This document shows, one piece after another, positions 38,541 to 46,271 of a DNA stretch of 64,000 nucleotides. A program made the position numbers and the translations under genes. A model generated the notes under the pieces. The model saw only the letters and a list, made by a program, of their open reading frames with translations, was not told the origin of the DNA and did no database searches. Every line of letters begins with the position of its first letter. Positions within the stretch are counted from its first letter, which is position 1. Source of the DNA: Streptococcus sp. 29887 (GTDB lineage Bacteria; Bacillota; Bacilli; Lactobacillales; Streptococcaceae); the NCBI RefSeq assembly GCF_032595075.1, contig NZ_CP118735.1:1330001-1394000 (forward strand). The letters are read 5' to 3'.

Positions 38541-39896
38541 CTATCCCTCACAAATACTTTGAAGCCAATTTTCCAACAAAGCCTGATTTTGATAAAAATG
38601 AACATGCAGATAGCTAGCAAAGGTATTACCAGTTTGATAGCCACCTGTCCAGCTAGAAACAACTTGGCCATCTCGAACTTTTTCTAGTTGCAAAACGGTC
38701 GGTTCATTAGTCTGAAATACAGAATGGTGAAACTCATGACCCCTGACAACCGTATCCTTTGGACCAAACAAGCTCCTAACCTGAGTCTTAGCTTGACAAT
38801 AACCAAAGCTTTTTAGCCGGTCTGTCATAACACTGACACCATCAAATATCCCTACCATGTCATAAGAACCCTCTCCAGTCTGTAGTTCCTTGCCAAGATA
38901 CATCAGGCCACCACATTCTGCATAAATAGGTTTATCTTCTTGATGGGCCTGCTGAACAGATTGGCGGAAGGAAATATTTTCCATCAACTCTTTTGCATAG
39001 ACTTCCGGAAAACCTCCGCCGAAATAGTAGGCATCGGCTAGGGGCAATTCTTTGTCATTAAGGGGACTAAAGGGAATCAATTCGACCCCATATTCCCTTA
39101 ACAAATCCAAATTATCCTCATAGTAAAAATGAAAGGCATCATCAAGAGCATAGCCAATTTTTAGAGGAAATTGTTTCGGAATGCTGAATGGATTTGACGG
39201 TTCTTCACCTGCTATATCTACCTTCTCAAGCAAGCGATCTAAGTCAATATGGTCTTGAGCCAATTGACCTAAGATAGAAAAATGTTTCTCCAAGTTTTCC
39301 ATTTCAACATCAGGCACTAAGCCCAGATGTCGTGAAGGCAATTCTACCTGAACATTTTTTGGAAAGTAGCCCAATACTTCCACATCTGTATAGCGTTCAA
39401 TAGCGCCTTTTATCAATTCATAATGCGTTTGTGAAGCAACTCGATTGACAATCACTCCAGCAATTGTCAAATCCTGATCAAAAGTTGAGAAACCATGAAC
39501 CATAGCCGCTGCCGATGTTGAAGTTGCTTTCCCATCGATAATCAAGACAACAGGGATATCTAATTTCTTAGCAATCGCAGCCGATGATGCACAGTCTTTA
39601 TCCGTACCAAGACCATCAAATAGACCCATTACCCCTTCAACAAGAGCAATATCGACATCCTTATGCCACTTTCTAAAAGACCAGTCCAAAGCAGCCTTAT
39701 CAGGAATCATAAAGCTGTCTAAGTTCCGAGAAACTCTCTTCGTTATTCGACTATGATAAGCGGTATCAATATAATCTGGACCGACCTTGTAAGGTTGCAC
39801 ACGTAAGCCTTTCTCAGTCAAGGCTTTTAAAATACCTAGAGTGACTGTTGTTTTTCCAACCCCACTAGAAACACCTGCTAACATAAATTGTTTCAT
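38541..39896 (-). CDS. cbiA: Cobyrinic acid a,c-diamide synthase CbiA
   Basis: 451 residues. Amidates two side chains with glutamine. Phosphate loop GVSSGVGKTT at residues 6-15; amidotransferase cysteine in YAECGGLMYLG near residue 330. ATG at 39896 (MKQFMLAG) follows AAGGTGG; the longer frame is not supported. First gene after its own promoter and an ANTAR antiterminator (39916-39964), so it begins a separately controlled sub-operon. Confidence 0.96.
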   Translation of the reverse strand: MKQFMLAGVSSGVGKTTVTLGILKALTEKGLRVQPYKVGPDYIDTAYHSRITKRVSRNLDSFMIPDKAALDWSFRKWHKDVDIALVEGVMGLFDGLGTDKDCASSAAIAKKLDIPVVLIIDGKATSTSAAAMVHGFSTFDQDLTIAGVIVNRVASQTHYELIKGAIERYTDVEVLGYFPKNVQVELPSRHLGLVPDVEMENLEKHFSILGQLAQDHIDLDRLLEKVDIAGEEPSNPFSIPKQFPLKIGYALDDAFHFYYEDNLDLLREYGVELIPFSPLNDKELPLADAYYFGGGFPEVYAKELMENISFRQSVQQAHQEDKPIYAECGGLMYLGKELQTGEGSYDMVGIFDGVSVMTDRLKSFGYCQAKTQVRSLFGPKDTVVRGHEFHHSVFQTNEPTVLQLEKVRDGQVVSSWTGGYQTGNTFASYLHVHFYQNQALLENWLQSICEG

Positions 39897-39915
39897 GTAT
39901 TGCCACCTTTTTAAA

Positions 39916-39964
39916 ACATAAAAAGGCCACAAAAAATATCACTATTTTTTGTAGCCCCGTTGCT
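39916..39964 (-). promoter_or_regulatory. ANTAR dual-hairpin antiterminator upstream of cbiA
   Basis: On the minus strand: hairpin 1 (39964-39953) AGC-AACGGG-GCT; hairpin 2 (39951-39930) CAAAAAAT-AGTGAT-ATTTTTTG. Both hexaloops have A1 and G4. The terminator extends hairpin 2 outward with GGCTA/TGGCC (39957-39925) using the 3' arm of hairpin 1, and is followed by TTTTTATG. Forming hairpin 1 therefore weakens the terminator. Confidence 0.9.
39925..39957 (-). terminator. EutV-controlled terminator before cbiA
   Basis: Stem of about 13 pairs (GGCTACAAAAAAT with ATTTTTTGTGGCC, one G-U) around loop AGTGA/T, followed on the minus strand by TTTTT. Confidence 0.88.
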
Positions 39965-40018
39965 CACATTTATTGATTTTAACACGCCGTTGTGTCAAAT
40001 GATTTTTCTTATAAAATC

Positions 40019-40047
40019 ATTCTACACTTTATAGAGCATTATGTCAA
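40019..40047 (-). promoter_or_regulatory. Promoter of the cbiA sub-operon
   Basis: On the minus strand: perfect -35 TTGACA (40047-40042), 17-base spacer, -10 TAGAAT (40024-40019). The start falls near 40012, upstream of the antiterminator. Confidence 0.88.
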
Positions 40048-40079
40048 TATGTAAATATAAACGGTTTCAAAATATGCTC

Positions 40080-40688
40080 CTATCTTCCTTCTTCCCTAGC
40101 CTTAGCCCAACGCTCCACATCAGCTTTTGTTATATTATGAAAGACTTTTGCACCTCTTTCATAAGCAATGTCTGGCTGCTGGTGGGTAAAATTGATCACA
40201 CGCGCCAAGGCAAAGAAATAATCTGAAAGACGGTTTACAAATACCAAGACATCCTTATTGATTTCCGTTGTCCACATGGTGCCTACAATATGGCGCTCCG
40301 CACGTCTAGCAATAGTGCGTGCTATGTGGATCATAGCGGCAATTTCATGTCCTCCTGGTAAGATAAAAACTTCGAGCGCTGGTGGGATATCCGCATAGGT
40401 ATCAATGCGCTCCTCAATCCAATCAACCATGGTTTTGTCAACCTTATAAGGATAAACACCGTGAGGCGTAGATAAATCCGAACCACAGTCAAAAAGGTAA
40501 TGCTGGAGTTGCAACAATTCATCCTTTAAGGCATCTGCTGGGTCCATTTTAGTAACGATATAACCAATCCAAGAATTTAATTCATCAATGGTACCGTAAG
40601 CATTGACACGCTCCGCATCTTTTGCGACACTCTGACCACCAACCAGTTTAGTTAGTCCTTTGTCACCTGTTTTTGTATATAACTGCAT
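40080..40688 (-). CDS. Corrinoid adenosyltransferase, PduO type, copy 2
   Basis: 202 residues. YTKTGDKGLTKLVGG at the start, VNAYGTIDELNSWIG near residue 30 and IARTIARRAERHIVG near residue 130 are the PduO-type ATP and cobalamin contacts. Related to the gene at 23049-23633. Last gene before the cbiA promoter. ATG at 40688 (MQLYTKTGD) chosen by family start. Confidence 0.94.
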   Translation of the reverse strand: MQLYTKTGDKGLTKLVGGQSVAKDAERVNAYGTIDELNSWIGYIVTKMDPADALKDELLQLQHYLFDCGSDLSTPHGVYPYKVDKTMVDWIEERIDTYADIPPALEVFILPGGHEIAAMIHIARTIARRAERHIVGTMWTTEINKDVLVFVNRLSDYFFALARVINFTHQQPDIAYERGAKVFHNITKADVERWAKAREEGR

Positions 40689-40703
40689 TTGTATTCTCAC
40701 TTT

Positions 40704-41768
40704 CTATTTTGATTGACGAATGTCGATGTAATCATCCCTACTCAATTTTCCCTCAGAAAATGTAGGCATTTCTTCAATAGTATAAACTGCATTGCTCATT
40801 AAGAAGAAGGCTAGAGGACAACCCGATCCCTCACCCAATCTCATATCCATCAAGAGCATAGGATCTAGTCCCAAGTGCTCACAAACCAACCGATAGGCAG
40901 GCTCTGTGGAAAGGTGGGAAGCAAAGCAGTAATCTAAAACATGACTATTTAATTGACTGGCAATCAGCAAGCCTGTAATGGAGATTAGACCATCCACTAC
41001 ACAGGGAAGTTGATGATGAGCACAGGCCAAGTAAGTCCCTACCATACCCAGCATATCTAATCCACCAACTTTTGCAGCAATGTCCAGAACATCCCTGTAG
41101 GGAGCATGGCGAGCAACCGCTGAAGCAATCACTTGTGTTTTATGGGATTTCATCCCTTCTGTCAAGCCAGCCCCGTAACCAGTCACTTGACTGGCTTCAA
41201 GATTTAAAATAGCACTGATTACTGCTGCCGAGGTTGTCGTATTGCCAATTCCCATCTCTCCTGTACCAAAAAGTTTGTAGCCTTTCTGAATATAGGATAG
41301 GGTTTCCCTGTAGCCAACCATTATGGCTTCAACAGCTTGCTCTCTAGTCAAGGCTGGTTCCCTGAGAATATTCCCCGTCCCTCTCCTAACCTTACAAGCT
41401 TGGTCGGTATGAACATCTTTCATGCACCCTATATCAACTACCCTGACATCTGAGCCTACATGTCTTGAAATGGCGCATAAACCTGTTTTTCCCTCTAACA
41501 TATTACGGGCTACGACATAGGTCGTTTCCTGTGGGTTAGCAGAAATTCCCTCTGCAACCACACCATTATCAGCTACATAGACCATTACAATCTGTTTAGA
41601 AAGGTCAATGTCTCCATGAAACATGGCAAATAAGCGCGCATAGATGGTCTCCATTTTACCCAGAGCACCTAATGGCTTGGCTAATTGATCACAAATTTTT
41701 TTCCCTTTCTCAATTGCATGTTTATCTAGAGGCTTGATCTCCCTCAATATCTCATGTAAGTCTACCAC
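40704..41768 (-). CDS. cobT: Nicotinate-nucleotide:dimethylbenzimidazole phosphoribosyltransferase CobT
   Basis: 354 residues. Makes alpha-ribazole-5'-phosphate from a lower-ligand base. FGTGEMGIGNTTTSAAV near residue 165 and the catalytic glutamate in RLGEGSGCPLAF near residue 315 are clear. No gene for making dimethylbenzimidazole (bluB or bza) is visible, so the base may be imported or another base used. Confidence 0.96.
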   Translation of the reverse strand: MVDLHEILREIKPLDKHAIEKGKKICDQLAKPLGALGKMETIYARLFAMFHGDIDLSKQIVMVYVADNGVVAEGISANPQETTYVVARNMLEGKTGLCAISRHVGSDVRVVDIGCMKDVHTDQACKVRRGTGNILREPALTREQAVEAIMVGYRETLSYIQKGYKLFGTGEMGIGNTTTSAAVISAILNLEASQVTGYGAGLTEGMKSHKTQVIASAVARHAPYRDVLDIAAKVGGLDMLGMVGTYLACAHHQLPCVVDGLISITGLLIASQLNSHVLDYCFASHLSTEPAYRLVCEHLGLDPMLLMDMRLGEGSGCPLAFFLMSNAVYTIEEMPTFSEGKLSRDDYIDIRQSK

Positions 41769-41769
41769 C

Positions 41770-42642
41770 TTAACCTCCTTTCACCCTTTTAACACCTTCG
41801 AAACAAATCCTTGAAAGATAGCGTTGGTCATAATACTTACCAATTTCTCCCTTAGAAAAATTTGCTTCGATAACTGATATCAATGGTAATTGACTTTTAG
41901 TCATCAATATTCCCACTACCGTTCCGCTGTGAGCGACGTTAACTCCAAGTAAACCTAATTGATTCACTAGGGTTATTATGTCCGCCAAATAAGGCTTTGG
42001 TAGCCGAGTGTTGTTTAATAGGGCACTTGCTGTCGCAATCTGACCCAAAAGAAGTTCATTTTTTGACTGACATGCCTGCTGAAACATTTCCAATAACCCT
42101 TCTGATGTTTGGACTGGATAAGTAGGACATTCTGTCATTCTAGCTAACTCAACTGTCCACTCGGTCTTTCTAGGTTCTAGAATATAGACATAAAGTTCTG
42201 GTTTCCAATCTGTCTGAAACAGTATCTGACCGCTCAAGGGATTGATGACCGTCCAGTCAGCAAAGGCAATCGAATCCGTTGGCTCAATCTGACAACAGAA
42301 CTTGGTCACTTCTTCAGCAGTCAAATGCCTATTTTGAACATAGGCTAAGGCTTGTAGGCTTGCCAGCATATCTGCCGTGCTACTGGACATTCCTTTACCG
42401 ATTGGAAGACTGGACTTCTTTTCTAGCTTCCATCCATCCTCTATCGGATCAAGATAATCCAAGACCTTCATAACCTTTTCTCCTATTGCAAATTCCGTTT
42501 CTTCCTCCTCTCTGACAAGTCTAGAATAAGACTTACGATTGATACCGTAGGTCAGCAAAAATTCTTGACCATCCTTAACACCCTGAAACAATTCCCCACA
42601 TGAACCTGGACAGGAAAACCATTTGTTCCTAGACATGGCCAT
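41770..42642 (-). CDS. pduX: L-threonine kinase, PduX type
   Basis: About 290 residues, GHMP kinase family with the ATP motif LPIGKGMSSSTADM near residue 82 and CPGSCGELFQG at the start. Makes L-threonine phosphate for CobD. Start is uncertain between nearby ATGs at 42642 and 42636. Overlaps cobD by a few bases. Confidence 0.92.
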   Translation of the reverse strand: MAMSRNKWFSCPGSCGELFQGVKDGQEFLLTYGINRKSYSRLVREEEETEFAIGEKVMKVLDYLDPIEDGWKLEKKSSLPIGKGMSSSTADMLASLQALAYVQNRHLTAEEVTKFCCQIEPTDSIAFADWTVINPLSGQILFQTDWKPELYVYILEPRKTEWTVELARMTECPTYPVQTSEGLLEMFQQACQSKNELLLGQIATASALLNNTRLPKPYLADIITLVNQLGLLGVNVAHSGTVVGILMTKSQLPLISVIEANFSKGEIGKYYDQRYLSRICFEGVKRVKGG

Positions 42643-43723
42643 CACACTTTCCTAACACAGATCTAAAAGCCTCAATCAAACGACAATTTTCCTCTCTTGA
42701 CCGAATGGCTACTCGATAATGGTTGTCATCTAGATGGTGGTAATTATGGCAGGAACGAATAAATATTTTTTCTTGTATTAAAAGCTCTCTCAGACTTTCA
42801 TTTCCCTCGTATTCAAAGAAAATGTAATTGACAGTCGGTGGCAAGACTTGCAAATCGGGCAAAGCAGTCAATTCTTTATAAAGGAATTCCTGCTCATTCT
42901 TGAGCCACTCTTCTGTAGCATGGTGATACTCACTATCCTTGAGAATAACAGGTACTAAAGCATCTGCCAAAGCATTGATGGTCCAAGGTGGTCGCATTTC
43001 ATCAATAGCAACAATCAAATCAATATTACTTGATAAGGCATACCCCAACCTCAAGCCAGGAATAGCATAAAATTTTGTCAAAGACCGAACAACAATGACA
43101 TTTTGATAATCCTTCAAATGAGCCACCATGGAATAGGCATCATTGTCTAAAACAAAATCCATAAAGGCTTCGTCAAGGACCAAATAAGCTCCTTTTTGTC
43201 GAAGAAATTCTGCTACCAGTAATAATGTAGCCGTTGCTACCAAGGTCCCTGTTGGATTGTTTGGATTACAAATCAATACCAAATCTCCAAATGACAGCTT
43301 TTCCAATTTAGGTAAGATGGATTCAAACGTCCAACTGTAATGAGGTCCTTCTAATACATGATATATAATCTCTGAACCAACCTGCTTAAATGCTTTTTCA
43401 TACTCCATAAATGTCGGACTTAAGAGCAAGATTTTTTGAGGCTTCACATACCTAGCCAATTCATAAAAGATTTCTACTGCACCGTTTGATAGAAGGATTT
43501 GCTGGGTCGGACAAGAATGGTATTCAGCCAAGGCTGCCTTGGACTGTGAGTAGGTCACATCAGGGTAGTGAACTAAGCTATCTAAAGTTTCCATTATCTT
43601 TGATTTTACTTTTTCTGAAAGACCTAATGGATTGATATTGGCAGAAAAATCTAAGCAATCCTCTGGGCGAAAACCAAAATCAGAGGCAAGCTGATTCATG
43701 TTTCCTCCATGTTCTACCTTCAT
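42629..43723 (-). CDS. cobD: L-threonine-O-3-phosphate decarboxylase CobD
   Basis: 364 residues, PLP aminotransferase fold I. Start EHGGN with DFSANINPLG; ICNPNNPTGT near residue 150; PLP-lysine in VVRSLTKFYAIPGLRLGY near residue 220. Produces aminopropanol phosphate for CbiB. Confidence 0.95.
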   Translation of the reverse strand: MKVEHGGNMNQLASDFGFRPEDCLDFSANINPLGLSEKVKSKIMETLDSLVHYPDVTYSQSKAALAEYHSCPTQQILLSNGAVEIFYELARYVKPQKILLLSPTFMEYEKAFKQVGSEIIYHVLEGPHYSWTFESILPKLEKLSFGDLVLICNPNNPTGTLVATATLLLVAEFLRQKGAYLVLDEAFMDFVLDNDAYSMVAHLKDYQNVIVVRSLTKFYAIPGLRLGYALSSNIDLIVAIDEMRPPWTINALADALVPVILKDSEYHHATEEWLKNEQEFLYKELTALPDLQVLPPTVNYIFFEYEGNESLRELLIQEKIFIRSCHNYHHLDDNHYRVAIRSREENCRLIEAFRSVLGKCDGHV

Positions 43724-43732
43724 CCCATCACC

Positions 43733-44182
43733 TCAACTTTCCTTTGTCAAATAGTTTTGAATCGCTTCAATACCTGTATTATCCTCTAAAGATACCTCAA
43801 AGATTTCCTTGGCACCTGCTGCACGTAATTGTGCTCTAGCTTTCTCAAGGCTTGTAGGATCCATCACCAGATCAACCTTGGTGATAATGCCAATCACTGG
43901 TTTATTAAATAAAGATGAAAACCCCTGAGGAAATGTTTGCATAGTAGCGGTTGCCGAAGCTAGTAAGCCTATCACTTCCGCCTCTGCAGCTGTTACAGAT
44001 AAAGCATTGTAGTATCGTCTATGTTGTAAAAATTCACCAGGTGTATCAATGATAGAATCATAAAATTGGATAGCTTGTGTTTTAAAATAGGTGATATCAA
44101 GCCCCTTCAAACGTTGTGTTAGTGTCGTTTTTCCAACACCTACTGGACCTACAAACATAATTTTTTTTGATTCAAGTCCCAT
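43733..44182 (-). CDS. eutP: P-loop GTPase-like protein EutP/PduV
   Basis: 149 residues, small Ras-like NTPase: phosphate loop GPVGVGKTTL at residues 12-21, DTPGEFL near residue 46 and TKVDL near residue 102. In other bacteria EutP/PduV belongs to the microcompartment operons. Here it opens the cobalamin gene train and carries the EutV-controlled leader, which ties the two systems together. Confidence 0.93.
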   Translation of the reverse strand: MGLESKKIMFVGPVGVGKTTLTQRLKGLDITYFKTQAIQFYDSIIDTPGEFLQHRRYYNALSVTAAEAEVIGLLASATATMQTFPQGFSSLFNKPVIGIITKVDLVMDPTSLEKARAQLRAAGAKEIFEVSLEDNTGIEAIQNYLTKES

Positions 44183-44242
44183 ACAATCATCCTCTCAAGC
44201 TATTTATCAAAGGAGAAATTCAATTTCCTAAAATACTATTAG

Positions 44243-44313
44243 AAATAAAAAGGCAAAGTTAGCCCGTTGTTCCAAAACTTCCGCTTCATTGCGAACAACA
44301 GGCCCCTTTGCCT
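44243..44313 (-). promoter_or_regulatory. ANTAR dual-hairpin antiterminator and terminator upstream of eutP-cob
   Basis: On the minus strand: hairpin 1 (44313-44300) AGGC-AAAGGG-GCCT; hairpin 2 (44295-44280) TTCGC-AATGAA-GCGGA. Both loops follow the A1/G4 rule and are 4 bases apart. The competing terminator pairs GGCAAAG..GGGCC..TGTTGTTC (44312-44294) with GAACAACGGGC..CTTTGCC (to 44252) and ends in TTTTTATTT. The shared bases make the structures mutually exclusive. Confidence 0.93.
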
Positions 44314-44332
44314 TTTATATATTAACAAGTAT

Positions 44333-44361
44333 AGTATATACTATATTCAAGTCTTCGTCAA
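44333..44361 (-). promoter_or_regulatory. Promoter of the eutP-cob operon
   Basis: On the minus strand: -35 TTGACG (44361-44356), 17-base spacer, -10 TATACT (44338-44333). Start near 44326, just ahead of hairpin 1. Confidence 0.87.
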
Positions 44362-44380
44362 CTCAAAAAATCAAGCAATC

Positions 44381-44728
44381 CTACCTAAAATTCCTATCCC
44401 AATCCCCATCGCTTCCTTTTTGGGTGTAAAAGAACTCAGACAATTCAGGATTGTCCATAACCTTTAGGATTTCTAACAAGTCATAGGCCAAATTCATCTG
44501 AGGAAGGTCCGATTTCTTGACCCACCGCACTTCCCCCTCTTCCGTTGAATGAAGCGTTCCAGTGAACTCCGTTGCCTTATAGAGAAAAACTAGATAGCGA
44601 TGGCCTTCCTTGTCAGGCCAATGTTTGACACCAACCAAGCGAGCATTTGTAATGGTCAAACCCGTTTCTTCCTCAACTTCGCGAACAACAGAGTCATGGA
44701 AACTTTCACCTTCTTCAATATGACCCTC
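44381..44728 (-). pseudogene. NUDIX hydrolase, 5' end removed by element insertion
   Basis: The minus-strand frame from 44728 encodes most of a NUDIX box (GHIEEGESFHDSVVREVEEETGL) and a normal C-terminus, but a TAA stop (44731-44729) lies directly before it and no start region exists. The box should begin GGHIE; here the first glycine codon is replaced by GAG, placing the break at about 44726. The missing 5' part should lie at the far end of the inserted element, beyond this window. Confidence 0.9.
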
Positions 44729-44735
44729 TTATGTC
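44720..44735. other. Attachment-site junction (chromosome/element)
   Basis: The NUDIX reading frame ends and unrelated AT-rich sequence starts near 44726-44731. Serine recombinases of the type encoded next door exchange strands at a 2-base core, so no long direct repeat is expected. Confidence 0.7.
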
Positions 44736-44800
44736 AAGTAACTGACACTATTTATTTACTAGATTTCACACTAATTATATCACAAAGCAACCTATCGAGA

Positions 44801-44828
44801 AAGAGACTTGATAGGATTCAAGTCTCTT
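44801..44828. terminator. Hairpin between the recombinases and the element end
   Basis: Stem AAGAGACTTGA/TCAAGTCTCTT of 11 pairs with a 6-base loop, just downstream of the last recombinase stop on the minus strand. The following T-run is weak, so it is a probable, not certain, terminator. Confidence 0.6.
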
Positions 44829-44834
44829 CCTCAA

Positions 44835-46271
44835 CTATTTATAGATAACTGTAAAAAATCCGAGGCAGTCTACGACTACTTTTTCAATGTGAGAGCTAAT
44901 TATTTCTTTGGTTAACTGATCCTTAGTCAACAACTGAACTTTATTAGCTTCGTTAAGCTGTTGTTCTAAATTATTAACAGATTCGTCTATATCCATTTTC
45001 TTTGTAATGTATTCTTTCCTGGTCACCAGGTTATCCTTGCAATCTTGGTAACAGGATAGTTTTTGTTTCTTCAACCGTTCAATTTCTCTAAGCAATCTAG
45101 TCTTAGAAGTAATTTGACGGGGCTTAACCACCTCTTGTCCAAGCTTCTCCTTGATTGATTGTTCAATCCTATCTACTCGGCAGGACTTCATTTTTTCACC
45201 TTGTCCTTTACAATAGCGACAGGAAAAATATTGGTAACCTTGATGATTGTAATGTCCAATTAAAGAATGGTCACAATGCTCGCAACGAATAAGACTTGTC
45301 AAAATACTAGGAATTTTCGTAGGCTGAGAGTGTTTTTTCTGGGTAACCTTCTTAGCTTTTAATCGAGCAACTTGTTCAAATAGTTCTGCCGAAATAATCG
45401 CTTCGTGATTATTCTCAATTCGTTCCCACTCTGATTCTGGTAGAGAAACATGCTTCCCTCTTATGTAGGTTCGAGTATTATAGAGATATGTTCCCTTATA
45501 GGCTTCATTCTTCAAAATTTGAGCAACATTTATTACGCTCCACACATTTCTCTCTTGCTCTCTTGTTAGTCGGAGAGACTTTTCGTAACGTGCCTGACTG
45601 ATTTGCATTTTTCGCTCTGCTGGGGTAATGACTTGTTCTTTATTCAAGATGCGAGCAATCTTTTGATAACTATTACCATCAAGGTACAAGGTAAAAATAC
45701 GTCTAACAATTGGTGCAACTGCCTCATCAATGATAATCTTGAATCGGTCTTCTGGATCCTTGATGTAGCCAAATGGTGGCAACCAACTCATGTTTTTTCC
45801 AGAGCGTTTCATGCTGTTCATCGCACTCTTAACCTTTTCAGAGACATCCTTGGCATAGAAATCATTGAGAAGGTTTCTAAACGGTACATCAATATCTAGT
45901 CCATTCTGTTCAGATGTCAAGCTATCATATTGGTCATTTATAGCTATGAAGCGAACTCCGAGAAAAGGGAAAATATTTTCCAAATAATTCCCTAATTCCA
46001 GATAATCACGCATAAAACGAGACAAATCTTTAACAATGATATAACGGATAATTCCCGCCTTAACATCAGCCATCAAGCGTTGGAAGGCAGGTCGATTGAG
46101 ACTTGTTCCTGAAAAACCATCATCTACAAATTCCAAGCGTTCCCAATGATTAAAGTCTGATGACTGATCAAGGTACTGATTCAAAAGATAGCGTTGGTTG
46201 GTAATGGAGTTACTTTCGTCTGTCCCATCTTCATCGACGGAAAGACGAAGGTATAAAGCCATTTTAGACAT
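44835..46271 (-). CDS. Large serine recombinase 1
   Basis: About 478 residues. N-terminal resolvase domain with catalytic serine in ALYLRLSVDEDG, recombinase domain, zinc ribbon (CEHCDHSL, then CRYCKG) near residues 335-360, and a C-terminal coiled coil. Such enzymes excise and integrate conjugative elements. The start is chosen 8 bases after GGAGG; the frame allows two other ATGs. Overlaps recombinase 2. Confidence 0.95.
   Translation of the reverse strand: MSKMALYLRLSVDEDGTDESNSITNQRYLLNQYLDQSSDFNHWERLEFVDDGFSGTSLNRPAFQRLMADVKAGIIRYIIVKDLSRFMRDYLELGNYLENIFPFLGVRFIAINDQYDSLTSEQNGLDIDVPFRNLLNDFYAKDVSEKVKSAMNSMKRSGKNMSWLPPFGYIKDPEDRFKIIIDEAVAPIVRRIFTLYLDGNSYQKIARILNKEQVITPAERKMQISQARYEKSLRLTREQERNVWSVINVAQILKNEAYKGTYLYNTRTYIRGKHVSLPESEWERIENNHEAIISAELFEQVARLKAKKVTQKKHSQPTKIPSILTSLIRCEHCDHSLIGHYNHQGYQYFSCRYCKGQGEKMKSCRVDRIEQSIKEKLGQEVVKPRQITSKTRLLREIERLKKQKLSCYQDCKDNLVTRKEYITKKMDIDESVNNLEQQLNEANKVQLLTKDQLTKEIISSHIEKVVVDCLGFFTVIYK

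Noticed and set aside
44381-44659. Intact small NUDIX protein starting at 44659
   Set aside because: The frame upstream of that ATG still encodes the NUDIX box; the 5' end has been lost, so it is a remnant.
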